Shown here in pieces: positions 44,995-53,625 of a stretch of DNA of 64,000 bases (the first letter of the stretch is position 1; each line of letters begins with the position of its first letter). Source of the stretch: Acidicapsa dinghuensis. Its GTDB lineage: Bacteria; Acidobacteriota; Terriglobia; Terriglobales; Acidobacteriaceae. Under the pieces are notes generated by a model that saw nothing but the letters and a program-made list of their open reading frames with translations, was not told where the DNA came from and made no database searches. The stretch is taken from the NCBI RefSeq assembly GCF_025685685.1, contig NZ_JAGSYH010000004.1, positions 186,001 through 250,000 on the forward strand, given 5' to 3'. The position numbers and the translations under genes were made by a program.

Positions 44995-45222
44995 TCAATG
45001 ATGCCTCATCGTTGGAAGAGTGATGACCGGGGTGTTGTCGGTTGGCAATCCGAGTGATGCACGATAGCGATTGTAGGCGCTGTAATACAGGCCCACTAGC
45101 CCAAACATGAGCAGCGTGAACGCAGTAAGAATGCCAATCGCAATTGCGTCTTGGACAGCGAGCTTATGTAGTGGATGAATTTTCCCCCACGCTTCGTAGA
45201 ACTTGATGCTGGTCTTCATCAT
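44995..45222 (-). CDS. Small single-pass membrane protein
   Basis: 75 residues with one hydrophobic helix (about 27-48, IAIGILTAFTLLMFGLVGLYY), a short cytoplasmic N-terminus and a polar tail. No family recognised and only a weak ribosome site. It stands alone between the empty stretch and the small paired genes downstream. Confidence 0.45.
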   Translation of the reverse strand: MMKTSIKFYEAWGKIHPLHKLAVQDAIAIGILTAFTLLMFGLVGLYYSAYNRYRASLGLPTDNTPVITLPTMRHH

Positions 45223-45322
45223 TTCAAGTTTAGGTCATTGGCCTTAATGCGTTGGTCGGATATGTGATCGCGGAATGTTTGCGACGAAAGCTCTGATCTA
45301 TTTCTTAAGCAGCATTACTTTC

Positions 45323-45544
45323 CTACTCAATTCTGGAATCAATGGGTTGTGAACGGTCCCGAAGGTCGCTCACGAACATCATCACTTTTTTCCCGTTCCA
45401 AAGAACGTCTACGGTACGGTCACCCTTACGCGCGGCAATCGGTATTTCGACAATTTGCCCTGCCGGTACTGCCGTTGCAAGACCTGTCTCTGCGGCGACG
45501 CCAAAGGTCGGTTTGGTGAGGCGGAGCTTGCCAACCATACGCAT
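45323..45544 (-). CDS. Small conserved-type protein, paralogue of its neighbour
   Basis: 73 residues, beta-rich, with the pattern LRLTKP, GLATAVPAGQIVEIP, VDVLWNGKKVMMFVSDLRDR. The same pattern (PTGAVLDL, MEVIWDDRKLLMFTEDL) occurs in the upstream gene, so they are tandem paralogues. The gene begins 10 nt after the stop of that paralogue, in one operon. ATG 45544 or 45538 could be used. Function unknown; the length and strand pattern suggest a small beta-barrel (SH3-like) fold, by inference. Confidence 0.6.
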   Translation of the reverse strand: MRMVGKLRLTKPTFGVAAETGLATAVPAGQIVEIPIAARKGDRTVDVLWNGKKVMMFVSDLRDRSQPIDSRIE

Positions 45545-45554
45545 TGCTCTTCAG

Positions 45555-45761
45555 TCAGACGGGAACAGTGGTGTTTTTTAGGTCTTCAGTGAACATCAGG
45601 AGCTTTCGGTCGTCCCAGATCACTTCCATTAGCCTGTCACCGTTGAACTTCTTGGCGGTCAGATCAAGAACAGCACCGGTAGGGATGGTGATGGCTTCAT
45701 GCCCATCAGCACCGGCAAACATCGCGAGTAAGGGAGTGTTGAGTCGATGGCGGCCTAGCAT
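45555..45761 (-). CDS. Small conserved-type protein, first of a tandem pair
   Basis: 68 residues from ATG 45761, picked for the GAGGGG site 6 nt upstream; the frame extends to 45812 without a better start. Shares the W-x-x-(K/R)-(K/L)-(V/L)-MF-x-x-DL signature with the next gene. It lies about 80 nt after the response regulator on the same strand, so may be in its operon. Function unknown. Confidence 0.6.
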   Translation of the reverse strand: MLGRHRLNTPLLAMFAGADGHEAITIPTGAVLDLTAKKFNGDRLMEVIWDDRKLLMFTEDLKNTTVPV

Positions 45762-45839
45762 GGCATCCCCTCTTTCCGCATCCGGTTGAAAGAGGAGCAC
45801 GGCACTTTGCAAGGGCGGCTCTAAGAAGCGAATGTGTCT

Positions 45840-46286
45840 TTAATATACGCTTTGTGCTAAATCACTGGGCCGGTCGCAGGCTGCACCGGCAAGAAGGACG
45901 ACCGTATCCAACGTCCTATCGGGAGTTCTAGGCGCAACGCAGCCGGTGATTACGGTGGTCAAATCACCTATACCGATTGGATATGTGAGAAACGCATCGC
46001 CTCCGTGCAGCTTGCCAGAAATATCCTGCGACGCTGTATGGAATATGAATGCAACGTGGTCGAATTTCGACGTTGCCCTTATGCGTCGGCAAAGCTCATA
46101 ACCACTCATGCCGGGTAGATTTACGTCCGAAAGGATCACGTCAACATAGAGCTTGTCCAAGTCGGCCAACGTCGTTTCTGCATCCGCTCCATACCATGCT
46201 GCATAGCCACGGATCGATAGCAATTCAGCGAGACCTTCGGCATGTGCCTTATGGTCATCGACAACCAAGATTCTCATTTCAGTCAT
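45840..46286 (-). CDS. Single-domain response regulator
   Basis: 148 residues. Receiver domain about 1-115 with the acidic pocket VVDDH, the phospho-acceptor Asp in VILSDVNLPGMSG (near residue 55) and the Thr position in IFHTAS. The conserved late Lys is not seen: the region reads AFLTYPIG. A short tail of about 30 residues has no output domain. It is likely a phosphorelay shuttle or controls a partner by binding. It is divergent from another receiver gene 277 nt away. Confidence 0.85.
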   Translation of the reverse strand: MTEMRILVVDDHKAHAEGLAELLSIRGYAAWYGADAETTLADLDKLYVDVILSDVNLPGMSGYELCRRIRATSKFDHVAFIFHTASQDISGKLHGGDAFLTYPIGIGDLTTVITGCVAPRTPDRTLDTVVLLAGAACDRPSDLAQSVY

Positions 46287-46562
46287 GGCAACGACTCCTG
46301 CAATGGGTAAATCGAACGCCAGGGGATGGGGGATGTGGAAATCAGAGAGGGTTAACGAGAAGCTGGTCAGAGAAGTGCGACTTGAGTATCGTGCGCAGAA
46401 GGTCCATCAATCTGTCCAAAATGAAACAGTTGTGGGTTTAACCAACCGTCAGATTGAGCACTTATAAGTGTTCGAATCGCATCCGGAATGCAGCCTCGGC
46501 ATCCATGCGACTCGCGCAACAGACCTTAAGGTCGCTGGAAGAGGCTGAACTATAATGACACT

Positions 46563-46940
46563 GTGTCTTCGAATCGCCGGCCCCTCATTTTCGTCGTCGA
46601 TGACCACACGGCAATAGCCTCGACGCTTACAGAGATTCTGGGCGAATCGGGATTCGAGTGCATGGGATTTTCGGACCCGCTTGAGGCTCTTTCGGCTGCT
46701 AAATCGAACCCGCCCGATGTGTTAATCGCCGATGTTCTTATGCCAAAGATGAACGGCATCGACCTCGCCTTGCGCACCAAGACTCTATCGCCCTCTACGA
46801 AAGTTCTGATTTTAACGGCCCTTATGGATGTAGGCGAACTGATTGGTCAAGCCCGAGGATATGACTTTGACATTCTCCAAAAACCATTTCCCCCGCCTGA
46901 GTTGGTAACAAAGCTGAAGTCTCTTAGTGCAAATGATTGA
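46563..46940 (+). CDS. Single-domain response regulator
   Basis: 125 residues from GTG 46563. Complete receiver domain: FVVDDH, phospho-acceptor Asp in VLIADVLMPKMNG, LILTAL and the conserved Lys in ILQKPFPPPEL. No output domain. No histidine kinase gene is nearby, so its partner is elsewhere. Paired with the divergent receiver gene at 45840-46286. Confidence 0.88.
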   Translation: MSSNRRPLIFVVDDHTAIASTLTEILGESGFECMGFSDPLEALSAAKSNPPDVLIADVLMPKMNGIDLALRTKTLSPSTKVLILTALMDVGELIGQARGYDFDILQKPFPPPELVTKLKSLSAND

Positions 46941-46996
46941 GCATCGCTGGTTTCCGCATTCGGTTGAAAAATGTGTCCTTGCTATACGCCAAACAG

Positions 46997-47206
46997 CTAG
47001 GGATCTACGGTCGATACCAGTTTCGGTCCTAGCTTCTGCGATAACCGCCCTTGAAAAATATCCCTACGTCGGCATCGTTGGTACCAGCCACAGAGCGGGC
47101 ACTGGATATTCATCCGCCACAACCGCAAAGCATCAAGGGAAGCGGGAAAATTTTCGTTGCAATGTTTGCAGCGAACCACGAAGTTAAACCAGGTAGAGCG
47201 AAGCAT
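46997..47206 (-). CDS. Small zinc-ribbon protein
   Basis: About 69 residues from ATG 47206, an internal start chosen to begin just before the conserved part; the frame extends to a TTG at 47275. Two cysteine pairs, CKHC and CPLC, lie about 25 residues apart and are separated by an aromatic/basic segment (LRLWRMN), forming a typical zinc ribbon. Function unknown. Neighbour of other small orphan genes. Confidence 0.6.
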   Translation of the reverse strand: MLRSTWFNFVVRCKHCNENFPASLDALRLWRMNIQCPLCGWYQRCRRRDIFQGRLSQKLGPKLVSTVDP

Positions 47207-47301
47207 TTGGGGCCCGACGATGAGCTTAGGACGGTAAGCGGGGAAAATGCAACCACTATCGCTCTCCCCCTGCAAACATTGAAGGGAGCTACATTCGCTC
47301 T

Positions 47302-47517
47302 CTACTTCCCTGCCTTTTTCTGGATAGCCCAGCGCCTTTTAACGGCCGCCGCAATCCGTGCTCTGCCTTCAGGTGTCATGTTCCGCCTCTTACGTGGCTT
47401 CTGCACAACGGTACTAGATTCCGGTTGTGTAGAAGCATGGCCTGTGAGTATCTGGAGAGCTTGGTCGATGCGCTGCCGTTCTTCTTTGAGTGCAGTGATT
47501 ATCTGTTCTGTGTTCAT
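47302..47517 (-). CDS. Small basic helical protein
   Basis: 71 residues. An N-terminal helix (EQIITALKEERQRIDQALQIL) is followed by a basic C-terminal block (RKRRNMTPEGRARIAAAVKRRW) of the kind seen in many small acidobacterial proteins and in DNA-binding tails. Probably a nucleoid- or nucleic-acid-binding protein, by charge pattern only. Confidence 0.65.
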   Translation of the reverse strand: MNTEQIITALKEERQRIDQALQILTGHASTQPESSTVVQKPRKRRNMTPEGRARIAAAVKRRWAIQKKAGK

Positions 47518-47983
47518 CCCAAAAGTATAAAACGGATTGAACGCGAGTCCGGCACAGGCAGCAAGCGGTGAAATTCAAGGCAAACTGTCGCTTTCGCTCT
47601 AGCTCCTCTGGCCGTTAACGCTCCCTCTCCAAATGATTTGTAGTGCATAGTCGAACCGTGTACATAACTCTGACAGGTCACGGCGCACTGGTTTCGACAA
47701 GCTGAAATTCTTCGATTCAAATTTGCGCGAACTAGGAATTTCAGCCCAGACTGCGCACAGGGAGAGAGCTACTTGCCCACCATCGATCATCAGAAAATCG
47801 CCGCTATTGTCGCGCTCATTCCGCTCTTTGGGTGGGGCATAAAGTGTCTTGCTGATTTGTGTTGTTTTGGATCGATCATTACGGCGAGAAAGGCGTTCTG
47901 GGAACTCAGGCAGAAGAATATCGAACGGCCAAACGCCGTCTTGTTCTCAGATGGCATCAGCCAGATTCATCCAAACAAGCTCC
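47518..47983. other. Intergenic stretch with no clear gene
   Basis: 466 nt. A 100-codon plus-strand frame from TTG 47773 (MPTIDHQKIAAIVALIPLFGWG) starts with a plausible hydrophobic segment but overlaps the zinc-binding gene on the other strand and lacks a good ribosome site. Nothing else stands out. Confidence 0.35.
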
Positions 47984-48157
47984 TCATTCCGAATCTGCCA
48001 ACCAAAGACCGTTGCCGGGTGGGAGCCCCGGCACATGTCTGTGACAATTGGGACATAAATGTAGGATCGATTTAGCTCCCTTGGCTTCGAAGTCGATCCT
48101 TCCTTCTAACATATGATGACACTCAATACACTCTTTCTTGAAAGTCGAACTGTGCAT
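47984..48157 (-). CDS. Tiny zinc-binding protein (57 residues)
   Basis: ATG 48157 is chosen for its GGGAG site about 7 nt upstream; the frame is open to 48244. Cys/His pattern: CIECHH at about 9-14 and CPNCHRH near 35-41, a compact zinc finger. Function unknown. It fits with the other small zinc-ribbon gene about 0.8 kb away. Confidence 0.6.
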   Translation of the reverse strand: MHSSTFKKECIECHHMLEGRIDFEAKGAKSILHLCPNCHRHVPGLPPGNGLWLADSE

Positions 48158-48385
48158 TGCTTCTCCCTTCCGTATGGCAAGTTGCCGACGAAAGAGTAGC
48201 CCAATGCTGCCCACTGAAAAACAGCCCATTTTGAGGATTTTCAACTAGGTTTTGATTGAATCTTCAACCCGAACTTGGTTTTTAAGTTATATATTTTCAA
48301 TAATTTACGTTGACGTTCAGTTCCTCCTTTGCAAGGATTGACACAAGTAACAATCAGTCAACTTCAATTCACAAAGGAATGAACC

Positions 48386-48846
48386 ATGCAAGATACTGTC
48401 TTGGTCGAACCACTCGTTTGCCTGCCTTCGAAAATCAACACAGATGGAGATATACACGCTGCTCTGCTCAATTCAAACCAGTTTTCGCTCGGACACAGCT
48501 AACACTCGATGATCTCAACTGCTACACAGATGCCCGTGCGCCAACCGTCAATTTGGTTCAATTTGCTGACTCATCTATCAGTGATGCTGAGATTGTGCGA
48601 GTCGTCCGCGCTGGTATCGCCACACACCAATTGAACGAGGCTGATCTTCGGTCGGTCGCAATCCTTCTATCGCACGAGCCGGTCTTTCGCTCGATTCGAC
48701 TTTGCAAATGCAAGCCTAATCTCCGCACAACATGCGGATATTATGAACCCTATTCTCCGCATCGTGTCATCTCTGGCCGGCCGTTGATCTCTGATGCGTT
48801 TGGTCAGCTCAGGCCTTGCTCGATATCTTTCATTGAATCTGATTAG
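48386..48846 (+). pseudogene. Frame-disrupted small hypothetical gene
   Basis: ATG 48386 has an AAAGGA site and encodes 38 residues (MQDTVLVEPLVCLPSK, ending FSLGHS) before a stop. The other forward frame then continues with a convincing protein segment (LTLDDLNCYTDA, SDAEIVRVVRAGIATHQLNEADL). A single frameshift near 48485 would join them. No family recognised. Alternatively these are two unrelated open frames. Confidence 0.35.
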
Positions 48847-49007
48847 TTAGGACACGCAGGCAACTCCATCACGCTAGGGCGCTATTCCCACATTTTGCCT
48901 TCAATCTAGGACTAAGCCGCAGTGAAGGTGGAAAAGCTGCTGGTTGCGTAATTCCACACTCCATTGGAGTAGACCTCGTTTTCGTGGGGTCCGAAGCTGG
49001 GAGACAA

Positions 49008-49556
49008 CTAAGCTGAATCTCGGTCAGGTTCTCTTGCTCGTGTACAGCCTAACTTAGGGCTGTTCGTCCGGTTGGGACTCCTCCAGAAACTGTACCCGCG
49101 GCGTAGCCGTTGTTCTTTGCGCTCAGCCTCCTGTCGTTGGACTTCGAGGTAGGCGTCTTCGGGATCTCGGAACTTCCTCTCCTCGTTTACTCGCAGCCTC
49201 TCAAAGAGCCATTCCTCTGTGAGTTCGACATCGTTCATAAACGAAACGATGTCCTGGCTTGCGCCGGCCCGGACACACTGAATCAGCGACTGGTAGTAGG
49301 CCACGGATTCGTGTTCGACGCCAAAGCGATTCGAGACCTCTTCCAGCAGGTCAACGAGCTTCTGCGAATGCACATTGATCAGATAGAGGCACTCATAGAC
49401 TGGAAATCGCAGAGGAGGCGTGCCTTCGCCGGCGTGTGCCATGGCGGTGTGCCAAAGGCGTTCCCGTTCGTCCTTCTCAGAGCGGTCACGGAAAAGCTCT
49501 AAAAAGAAAGGACTTGTGTCGCGGGCGCTCGCGCCGGTGTGTTTAGAGGCAGCCAT
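49008..49556 (-). CDS. Hypothetical helical protein divergent from an XRE regulator
   Basis: 182 residues from ATG 49556, chosen for the AAAGG site upstream; the frame is open back to 49775, across the operator, which is unlikely to be coding. Helical, with a FPVYECLYLINVHSQKLVDLLEE segment, an acidic middle and a basic coiled-coil tail (EVQRQEAERKEQRLRRGY). No family recognised. It shares a 108-nt promoter region with the XRE regulator, which probably controls it. Confidence 0.65.
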   Translation of the reverse strand: MAASKHTGASARDTSPFFLELFRDRSEKDERERLWHTAMAHAGEGTPPLRFPVYECLYLINVHSQKLVDLLEEVSNRFGVEHESVAYYQSLIQCVRAGASQDIVSFMNDVELTEEWLFERLRVNEERKFRDPEDAYLEVQRQEAERKEQRLRRGYSFWRSPNRTNSPKLGCTRAREPDRDSA

Positions 49557-49618
49557 ATCGTCGCCTTTCAGGAGAGGGTAACGTGTGTTCAGTAGTTGGC
49601 TAAAATGCTCGCAGATTA

Positions 49619-49646
49619 GTGTATACACTAAATTTAGTGGATACAC
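49619..49646. promoter_or_regulatory. Palindromic operator between divergent genes
   Basis: A 28-bp inverted repeat: arms GTGTATACACTAAA and TTTAGTGGATACAC match at 13 of 14 positions with no spacer. It lies 18 nt upstream of the XRE regulator start and about 60 nt upstream of the divergent gene. The size and position fit a binding site for the XRE dimer, giving autoregulation and control of the divergent gene. Confidence 0.75.
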
Positions 49647-49664
49647 AAATTTCATTCTTAAAGG

Positions 49665-49886
49665 ATGAAGGCGACAGTCTCTGTCCGGCTTGGCCAGCGG
49701 ATTAGAAAAATCAGAAGAGAAAAGGGTTGGCGGCAGATCGATCTCGCCGAACACTCGGGTGTGCACGAAGTTCACATTTCCGACATCGAGCGGGGTGCGC
49801 GAGAAATCTGCCTCAACAATCTCGTGGCTCTTGCCAAGGGGCTCGGTGTTTCAGTGTCAGAGCTCGTCAAGGGTATTGACGGCTAG
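49665..49886 (+). CDS. XRE-family transcriptional regulator
   Basis: 73 residues, one complete HTH_3 domain: LGQRIRKIRREKGWRQIDLAEHSG, then HISDIERGAREICLNNLVALAKGLGVSVSELV. It is a minimal repressor-type protein, probably dimeric on the palindrome just upstream. The ribosome site is poor (AAGG abuts the ATG). Such small repressors are common in phage, toxin-antitoxin and restriction loci; here the divergent partner is an unknown helical protein. Confidence 0.85.
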   Translation: MKATVSVRLGQRIRKIRREKGWRQIDLAEHSGVHEVHISDIERGAREICLNNLVALAKGLGVSVSELVKGIDG

Positions 49887-50215
49887 CTCACGGTCATGTC
49901 CACCAGGTAACTAAGCGTACTTTTCGATGCCACACTTGGCCGGGTACTCGTCCGGCAGGTCGAGCGTGACCGAGTATGGCAGCAGCCGCGCATTGAGCTT
50001 GTCGAAATGCGAGGTACTGAACCCTCGTCAGTATCCCCACCACTAATCGTGAACAAAAGCCAATTCTTGGCAGAGGCAGCTGTGCCTCGCGTACGCCGTG
50101 GTTTCAATCAATTCAGGGGATAATAGAATCAGGCGCAGGTCCCTCCAGTGCTGAGCTACACAAACTCTCTCGCCGGCCCGAAATACTGGGCAGGCCGGAC
50201 ACAGGGGCGTTACCG
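49887..50215. other. Intergenic stretch
   Basis: 329 nt with no gene. A segment around 49960-50010 reads on the minus strand as TSHFDKLNARLLPYSVTLD; the GAGCTTGTCGAAATGCGAGG core resembles a dispersed intergenic repeat type I have seen in other bacterial genomes, but this is memory only. Confidence 0.35.
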
Positions 50216-50990
50216 ATGAAACCACCAGTTCACCCCCAGCCTGAATACAGTTCTGATCAAACCGCCGCTCTTGCACTTCTCAAAGATGCAACCAGCGTTC
50301 TTGATGAGTGTGGTGTCGAATTTGTCGTCGTCGGTGGCTGGGTACCGTACTTATTTCATAGACACTTATTCGGGCATCCAGGAACTTTCGACGCGGATAT
50401 TCTTCTTCATTCGACGAGTTTGGAGGATGGCAGCTTTACCCTGGCTGCGGAACGCCTTCTGGGGAATGGATATTTAAGGGCAGTCAAGAACCGGTTCAAG
50501 CCCATCGGATCATGCGTGTGAATGCTGAGGATTTGGTTTTTCATGTCGATTTTCTCAACGAGACAAATCAAGGAGAAGAACTGAATATTGTCGGCGGGAA
50601 GGGACGACTTCAATCAATCTACACGCCCGCTATGGAGGCAGTTTTCAAGTACACTCCGTTTCGATTCCATGAGGATCTCCCAACGGTCCGGTTCCCCTCG
50701 GTCGAAACCTGCATCGCGAGCAAGGCTGCAGGTACCCTAGTCAAAAACGTCCTCGCGATGCCTTCGACGTATTTATCTCTGTCTCCGACCAAGACGCCAC
50801 TTCTTTCGCACTACGTTGGATGGAATTGCAGAGGGACGGGCTATTTAGTGATGCGAATAAGGCATTGGTGGAAGCGATTGATGAAGGGGACGCCATTCCG
50901 AAGATCCAGGCGCAACTTTCAGAACTAAGATCAAAGACAATTCCCAATGCAGAGGACATCGTCAAGGCGTTTTCGTTCCTCGCAAGGTGA
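50216..50990 (+). pseudogene. AbiEii-like nucleotidyltransferase, two frameshifts
   Basis: Three reading frames in order make one protein of about 258 residues. The first has EFVVVGGWVPYLF and a D-x-D (FDADILLH). The second, from about 50505, has MRVNAEDLVFHVDFL, GGKGRLQSIYTPAMEAV and TCIASKAAGTLVK. The third, from about 50750, has DAFDVFISVSDQDATSFALRW and ends SFLAR at 50990. The GGW plus DxD pattern is that of AbiEii/MNT-type nucleotidyltransferases, toxins of abortive-infection systems. Two single-base losses (near 50503 and 50750) break it. A sequencing error cannot be excluded. Confidence 0.65.
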
Positions 50991-51002
50991 ACGGTTTCCC
51001 GA

Positions 51003-51926
51003 CTAGATATCGAGAGGTAATGAGGCTCTAGCCGACTCAAAAAGTTTCTCTTTGCCAATCACTGCAAGACGCAGATGACAATAAAGCTCCCAATAACGCT
51101 GCCAAGTCGCGTCTTCGCTGGGCATATAAGTGACATTCAAGCCAATTTCTTTCGCAGTTTCATAGCCGATCATTTGGCTATGGGAAGGAAATCGCTTCGT
51201 GTCCATCAGGGCAGCAGCGATGGCGGTATAGTTCAATCCAACACGCTTCAACAGGTTCTCAGCAAGAGTCTTCGCACGGGTTCGCACAGCGTCAAAGGTC
51301 CGAAGAACCGTCGGATCGAAACTCTCCAATTGAATCTTGAATACAGGATCATCAGGAGCATTTCTCAATTCAGTCGCAATGGCATCAAAGGCGTCGAGGT
51401 AACTCAATACAGAATGAACGATTGTGTTGCCTTTTCCGTCCTTTAGTTCAAGCTGTGGATCAATCGTCCCGAGTTCAGATGTGTCACTCATCACGATCTC
51501 ATCCGCTCCAAGCGCCATCAATGTGCCAGCGCTCTTTGCGGCATCAGTAACAATTACACGCAAGGAAGCCGTTGGAACAACCGCGGCCCGCAACATATTG
51601 ATGAGTTTTTCTGCGGCATCAACATCCCCGCCGAAAGTATGGAGCATCAAGTCGATCGACGCGCCTGGCTGAACGTTATGTAAGAGCTCAACGATGCCTA
51701 GAGCATCGTTTCGATTTATTTCACCTTTTTCGCCGCAGATGTAGCACAAAAGTGTACGACCTGTTTGTTTTTCGAGTTCGCGAATGAGCTGCTGACGCTG
51801 ATAGCGTGGCGCGTTGATAGCCATGTACATCGGCGTCTTGCGATAGTTAGGCGCCGACTGGCCGTTAACGCTTCCCTGGGGTTGCGTTGGTTCCTGCTGA
51901 TCTTGACCGTTCAATCCTTCGCCCAT
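51003..51926 (-). CDS. SDH-type (ClpP/SppA-like) serine protease of the ubiquitin-like operon
   Basis: 307 residues from ATG 51926 (AAGG sites upstream; the earlier in-frame start 51959 is less likely). Clp-like fold: IDLMLHTFGGDVDAAEKL (oxyanion region), the nucleophile motif AAKSAGTLMALGADEIVM (Ser132) and ELGTIDPQL. This is the pattern of the serine-dehydrogenase-proteinase family within the ClpP/SppA group. No signal peptide, so cytoplasmic. It overlaps the DUF6527 gene by 16 nt and is the last gene of the operon. In this context it may mature the ubiquitin-like protein's C-terminus or degrade conjugates; both are inferences. Confidence 0.82.
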   Translation of the reverse strand: MGEGLNGQDQQEPTQPQGSVNGQSAPNYRKTPMYMAINAPRYQRQQLIRELEKQTGRTLLCYICGEKGEINRNDALGIVELLHNVQPGASIDLMLHTFGGDVDAAEKLINMLRAAVVPTASLRVIVTDAAKSAGTLMALGADEIVMSDTSELGTIDPQLELKDGKGNTIVHSVLSYLDAFDAIATELRNAPDDPVFKIQLESFDPTVLRTFDAVRTRAKTLAENLLKRVGLNYTAIAAALMDTKRFPSHSQMIGYETAKEIGLNVTYMPSEDATWQRYWELYCHLRLAVIGKEKLFESARASLPLDI

Positions 51927-52255
51927 AAGACCTTGCCTTCCCGAATGAAGTAGTGGCAATACACTCCAGAATCGGAAGAATTCACGCTTGGAGAAATCGT
52001 CAGTCGTTTTTTCTTACCAAAGCTCACTCGCCAATGAGGATACCGCGTTGTGTCAAGATTCAAAAGAATGCGGTGATGCAAATGGCATGGACAGTCAAAA
52101 GCAATCCACTTGTGTTTTTTGCGTGCAACAACGAGCACTGCGCCATTTTTTGGAAGCGTAGCTGGAATCTCATCCGCCGATTCTATTTCAGCGACGATCC
52201 GCCAAGGCCGAGAGGTAAGGCGGGTCCACCAAGCGAGTTTTATACGTCTGGCCAT
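51911..52255 (-). CDS. DUF6527-family protein
   Basis: 114 residues from ATG 52255 with GGAG 5 nt upstream; it overlaps the E1 gene by 16 nt. Key segment: WIAFDCPCHLHHRILLNLD, a Cys-x-Cys plus His-His cluster that probably binds zinc, then YPHWRVSF. This matches the small DUF6527 family as I remember it. The function is unknown, but the family is known to sit beside bacterial ubiquitin-like conjugation genes. It may be a substrate adaptor (E3-like) or a structural zinc protein; neither is shown by the sequence. Confidence 0.75.
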   Translation of the reverse strand: MARRIKLAWWTRLTSRPWRIVAEIESADEIPATLPKNGAVLVVARKKHKWIAFDCPCHLHHRILLNLDTTRYPHWRVSFGKKKRLTISPSVNSSDSGVYCHYFIREGKVLWAKD

Positions 52256-53625
52256 GTCTGCTCCAGGAATGGTGAGCCAGCGCCCCAGCCCCATTTATTC
52301 GAATCCATATGACAGTAATGCCGATCCCGAGAAGGCCGAGAGTTCGTCGAGACTTCTCGTTCATGAAACCTCAGGAGAACCTCACTCGGCCGTGGTACAG
52401 GTCCATAACCAACAAGCCGTTCGATCATTTCTGCGACCGCCGCTGCAGCAACAGCGGTTGTGAATGCCACCACTGCCGGCTCAATTGCGCCCAGCGCCGG
52501 CGCGTATCCTTCGTCCTGTAATCGATGACGTTCCTCTGGGTCCATCAGTTCGGCTGACGCTCGCTGTAAGTCGATGCGATCGCGGCACACTAAACATGCT
52601 GAACCGGGGGACAGCACAGTGATGCGTCCGTTGATGTCAGATAATGTTCCGTCTTCTACGCTGCTGAGCAGCACTCCGACATCAAGAACGGGAGTCAGGA
52701 GATATGAGGAGAGCCGGGAAAGGACCAGCCGTCCGGCATTATCGTCAGTGCATCCAAAGATCAGATCGGCTGACGTCAGGCTGAACGCCGCTGGCAGCAG
52801 AGTAATCATGCTGTCGATCGTGGTGCAGTGTGCATCGGGAGCGATACGTCTAAGATGAGACCCAACCACCTCAACCTTCGGTTTGCCTACATCGTCTAAA
52901 GTTGATCCGTAAAGGCGGGTCACATTGGATTCGGATACAGTGTCACCGTCAATCAGCGTGAACTTACGTACCCCGAGGCGTACTAATTGTTCGGCAACTG
53001 AAGATCCTGTTCCGCCGCACCCGACGATGGCCACCCGAAGGTCGCTCAGGGCTTGTTGCATAGCGGGTCCGAACGCACGGATATTGCGATCAAAAATAGC
53101 AGGCATAGTTTCGGTATCAGAATCGAGGGATGAAACGAGCTTCCATCGGTCACCGACGACCCAAAGGCGTTCTATCGGCTCCGCGGGGTCAGTCTCGTGC
53201 TGGAGAGTTCCGGTGAATACACATCCTTCAGGGCGTGGGGAAACGATCAAGGTACCGTAGAAAGAACTGCCGGTCCGAATTCGGAAGAGATCAGCTATTT
53301 GGCGATCCACTTCATGGTCGTGACGGCTCGGAATAGGAGTGCCGTTCCAACCTGGGTGCGTGTGGAACCAAATGGCGGTGTCTCCGTCCTTTTCTGCGTG
53401 AGCCAAGGCCGCGACATAGCCGGTTGACGGAATCACTAATCCGTATGTCTCTTGCTTGATATATTCATGTTCGGGAACCCACCTCACTGCACGACCCAAG
53501 AGCCTCCGACTGCCATCAGACGCCTCCAGCACCCGTACCAATAAAACTCCCGCGACTTCCAGCTCCCCTTGGGCTGCTTGCGAAAGCTCTTCCATTAGTT
53601 GCGTAGTCAGGACGAGGGTTATCAT
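52240..53625 (-). CDS. JAB (JAMM) peptidase fused to ThiF/E1-like activating enzyme
   Basis: 461 residues. N-terminal JAB domain (1-165) with a complete JAMM zinc motif: a Glu in ELEVAGV (21-27), FHTHP (His88, His90) and Ser100-x-x-Asp103. E1/ThiF adenylation domain (about 185-425): VGCGGTGSS (201-209), LIDGDTVSESNVTR (Asp226, Asp228, Asn234, Arg237) and GCTDDN (291-296). A single CxxC (CLVC, 344-347) is present; no second pair and no obvious crossover-loop cysteine. The E1 half should adenylate the Ubl C-terminus; the JAB half should cleave Ubl precursors or conjugates. The ATG shares one base with the E2 stop (TAATG), so the two are coupled. Confidence 0.92.
   Translation of the reverse strand: MITLVLTTQLMEELSQAAQGELEVAGVLLVRVLEASDGSRRLLGRAVRWVPEHEYIKQETYGLVIPSTGYVAALAHAEKDGDTAIWFHTHPGWNGTPIPSRHDHEVDRQIADLFRIRTGSSFYGTLIVSPRPEGCVFTGTLQHETDPAEPIERLWVVGDRWKLVSSLDSDTETMPAIFDRNIRAFGPAMQQALSDLRVAIVGCGGTGSSVAEQLVRLGVRKFTLIDGDTVSESNVTRLYGSTLDDVGKPKVEVVGSHLRRIAPDAHCTTIDSMITLLPAAFSLTSADLIFGCTDDNAGRLVLSRLSSYLLTPVLDVGVLLSSVEDGTLSDINGRITVLSPGSACLVCRDRIDLQRASAELMDPEERHRLQDEGYAPALGAIEPAVVAFTTAVAAAAVAEMIERLVGYGPVPRPSEVLLRFHEREVSTNSRPSRDRHYCHMDSNKWGWGAGSPFLEQTWPDV

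Noticed and set aside
49883..50107. 74-codon minus-strand frame and a second frame with a TSHFDKLNAR string
   Set aside because: The string resembles translated intergenic repeat sequence; there is no start context or domain.
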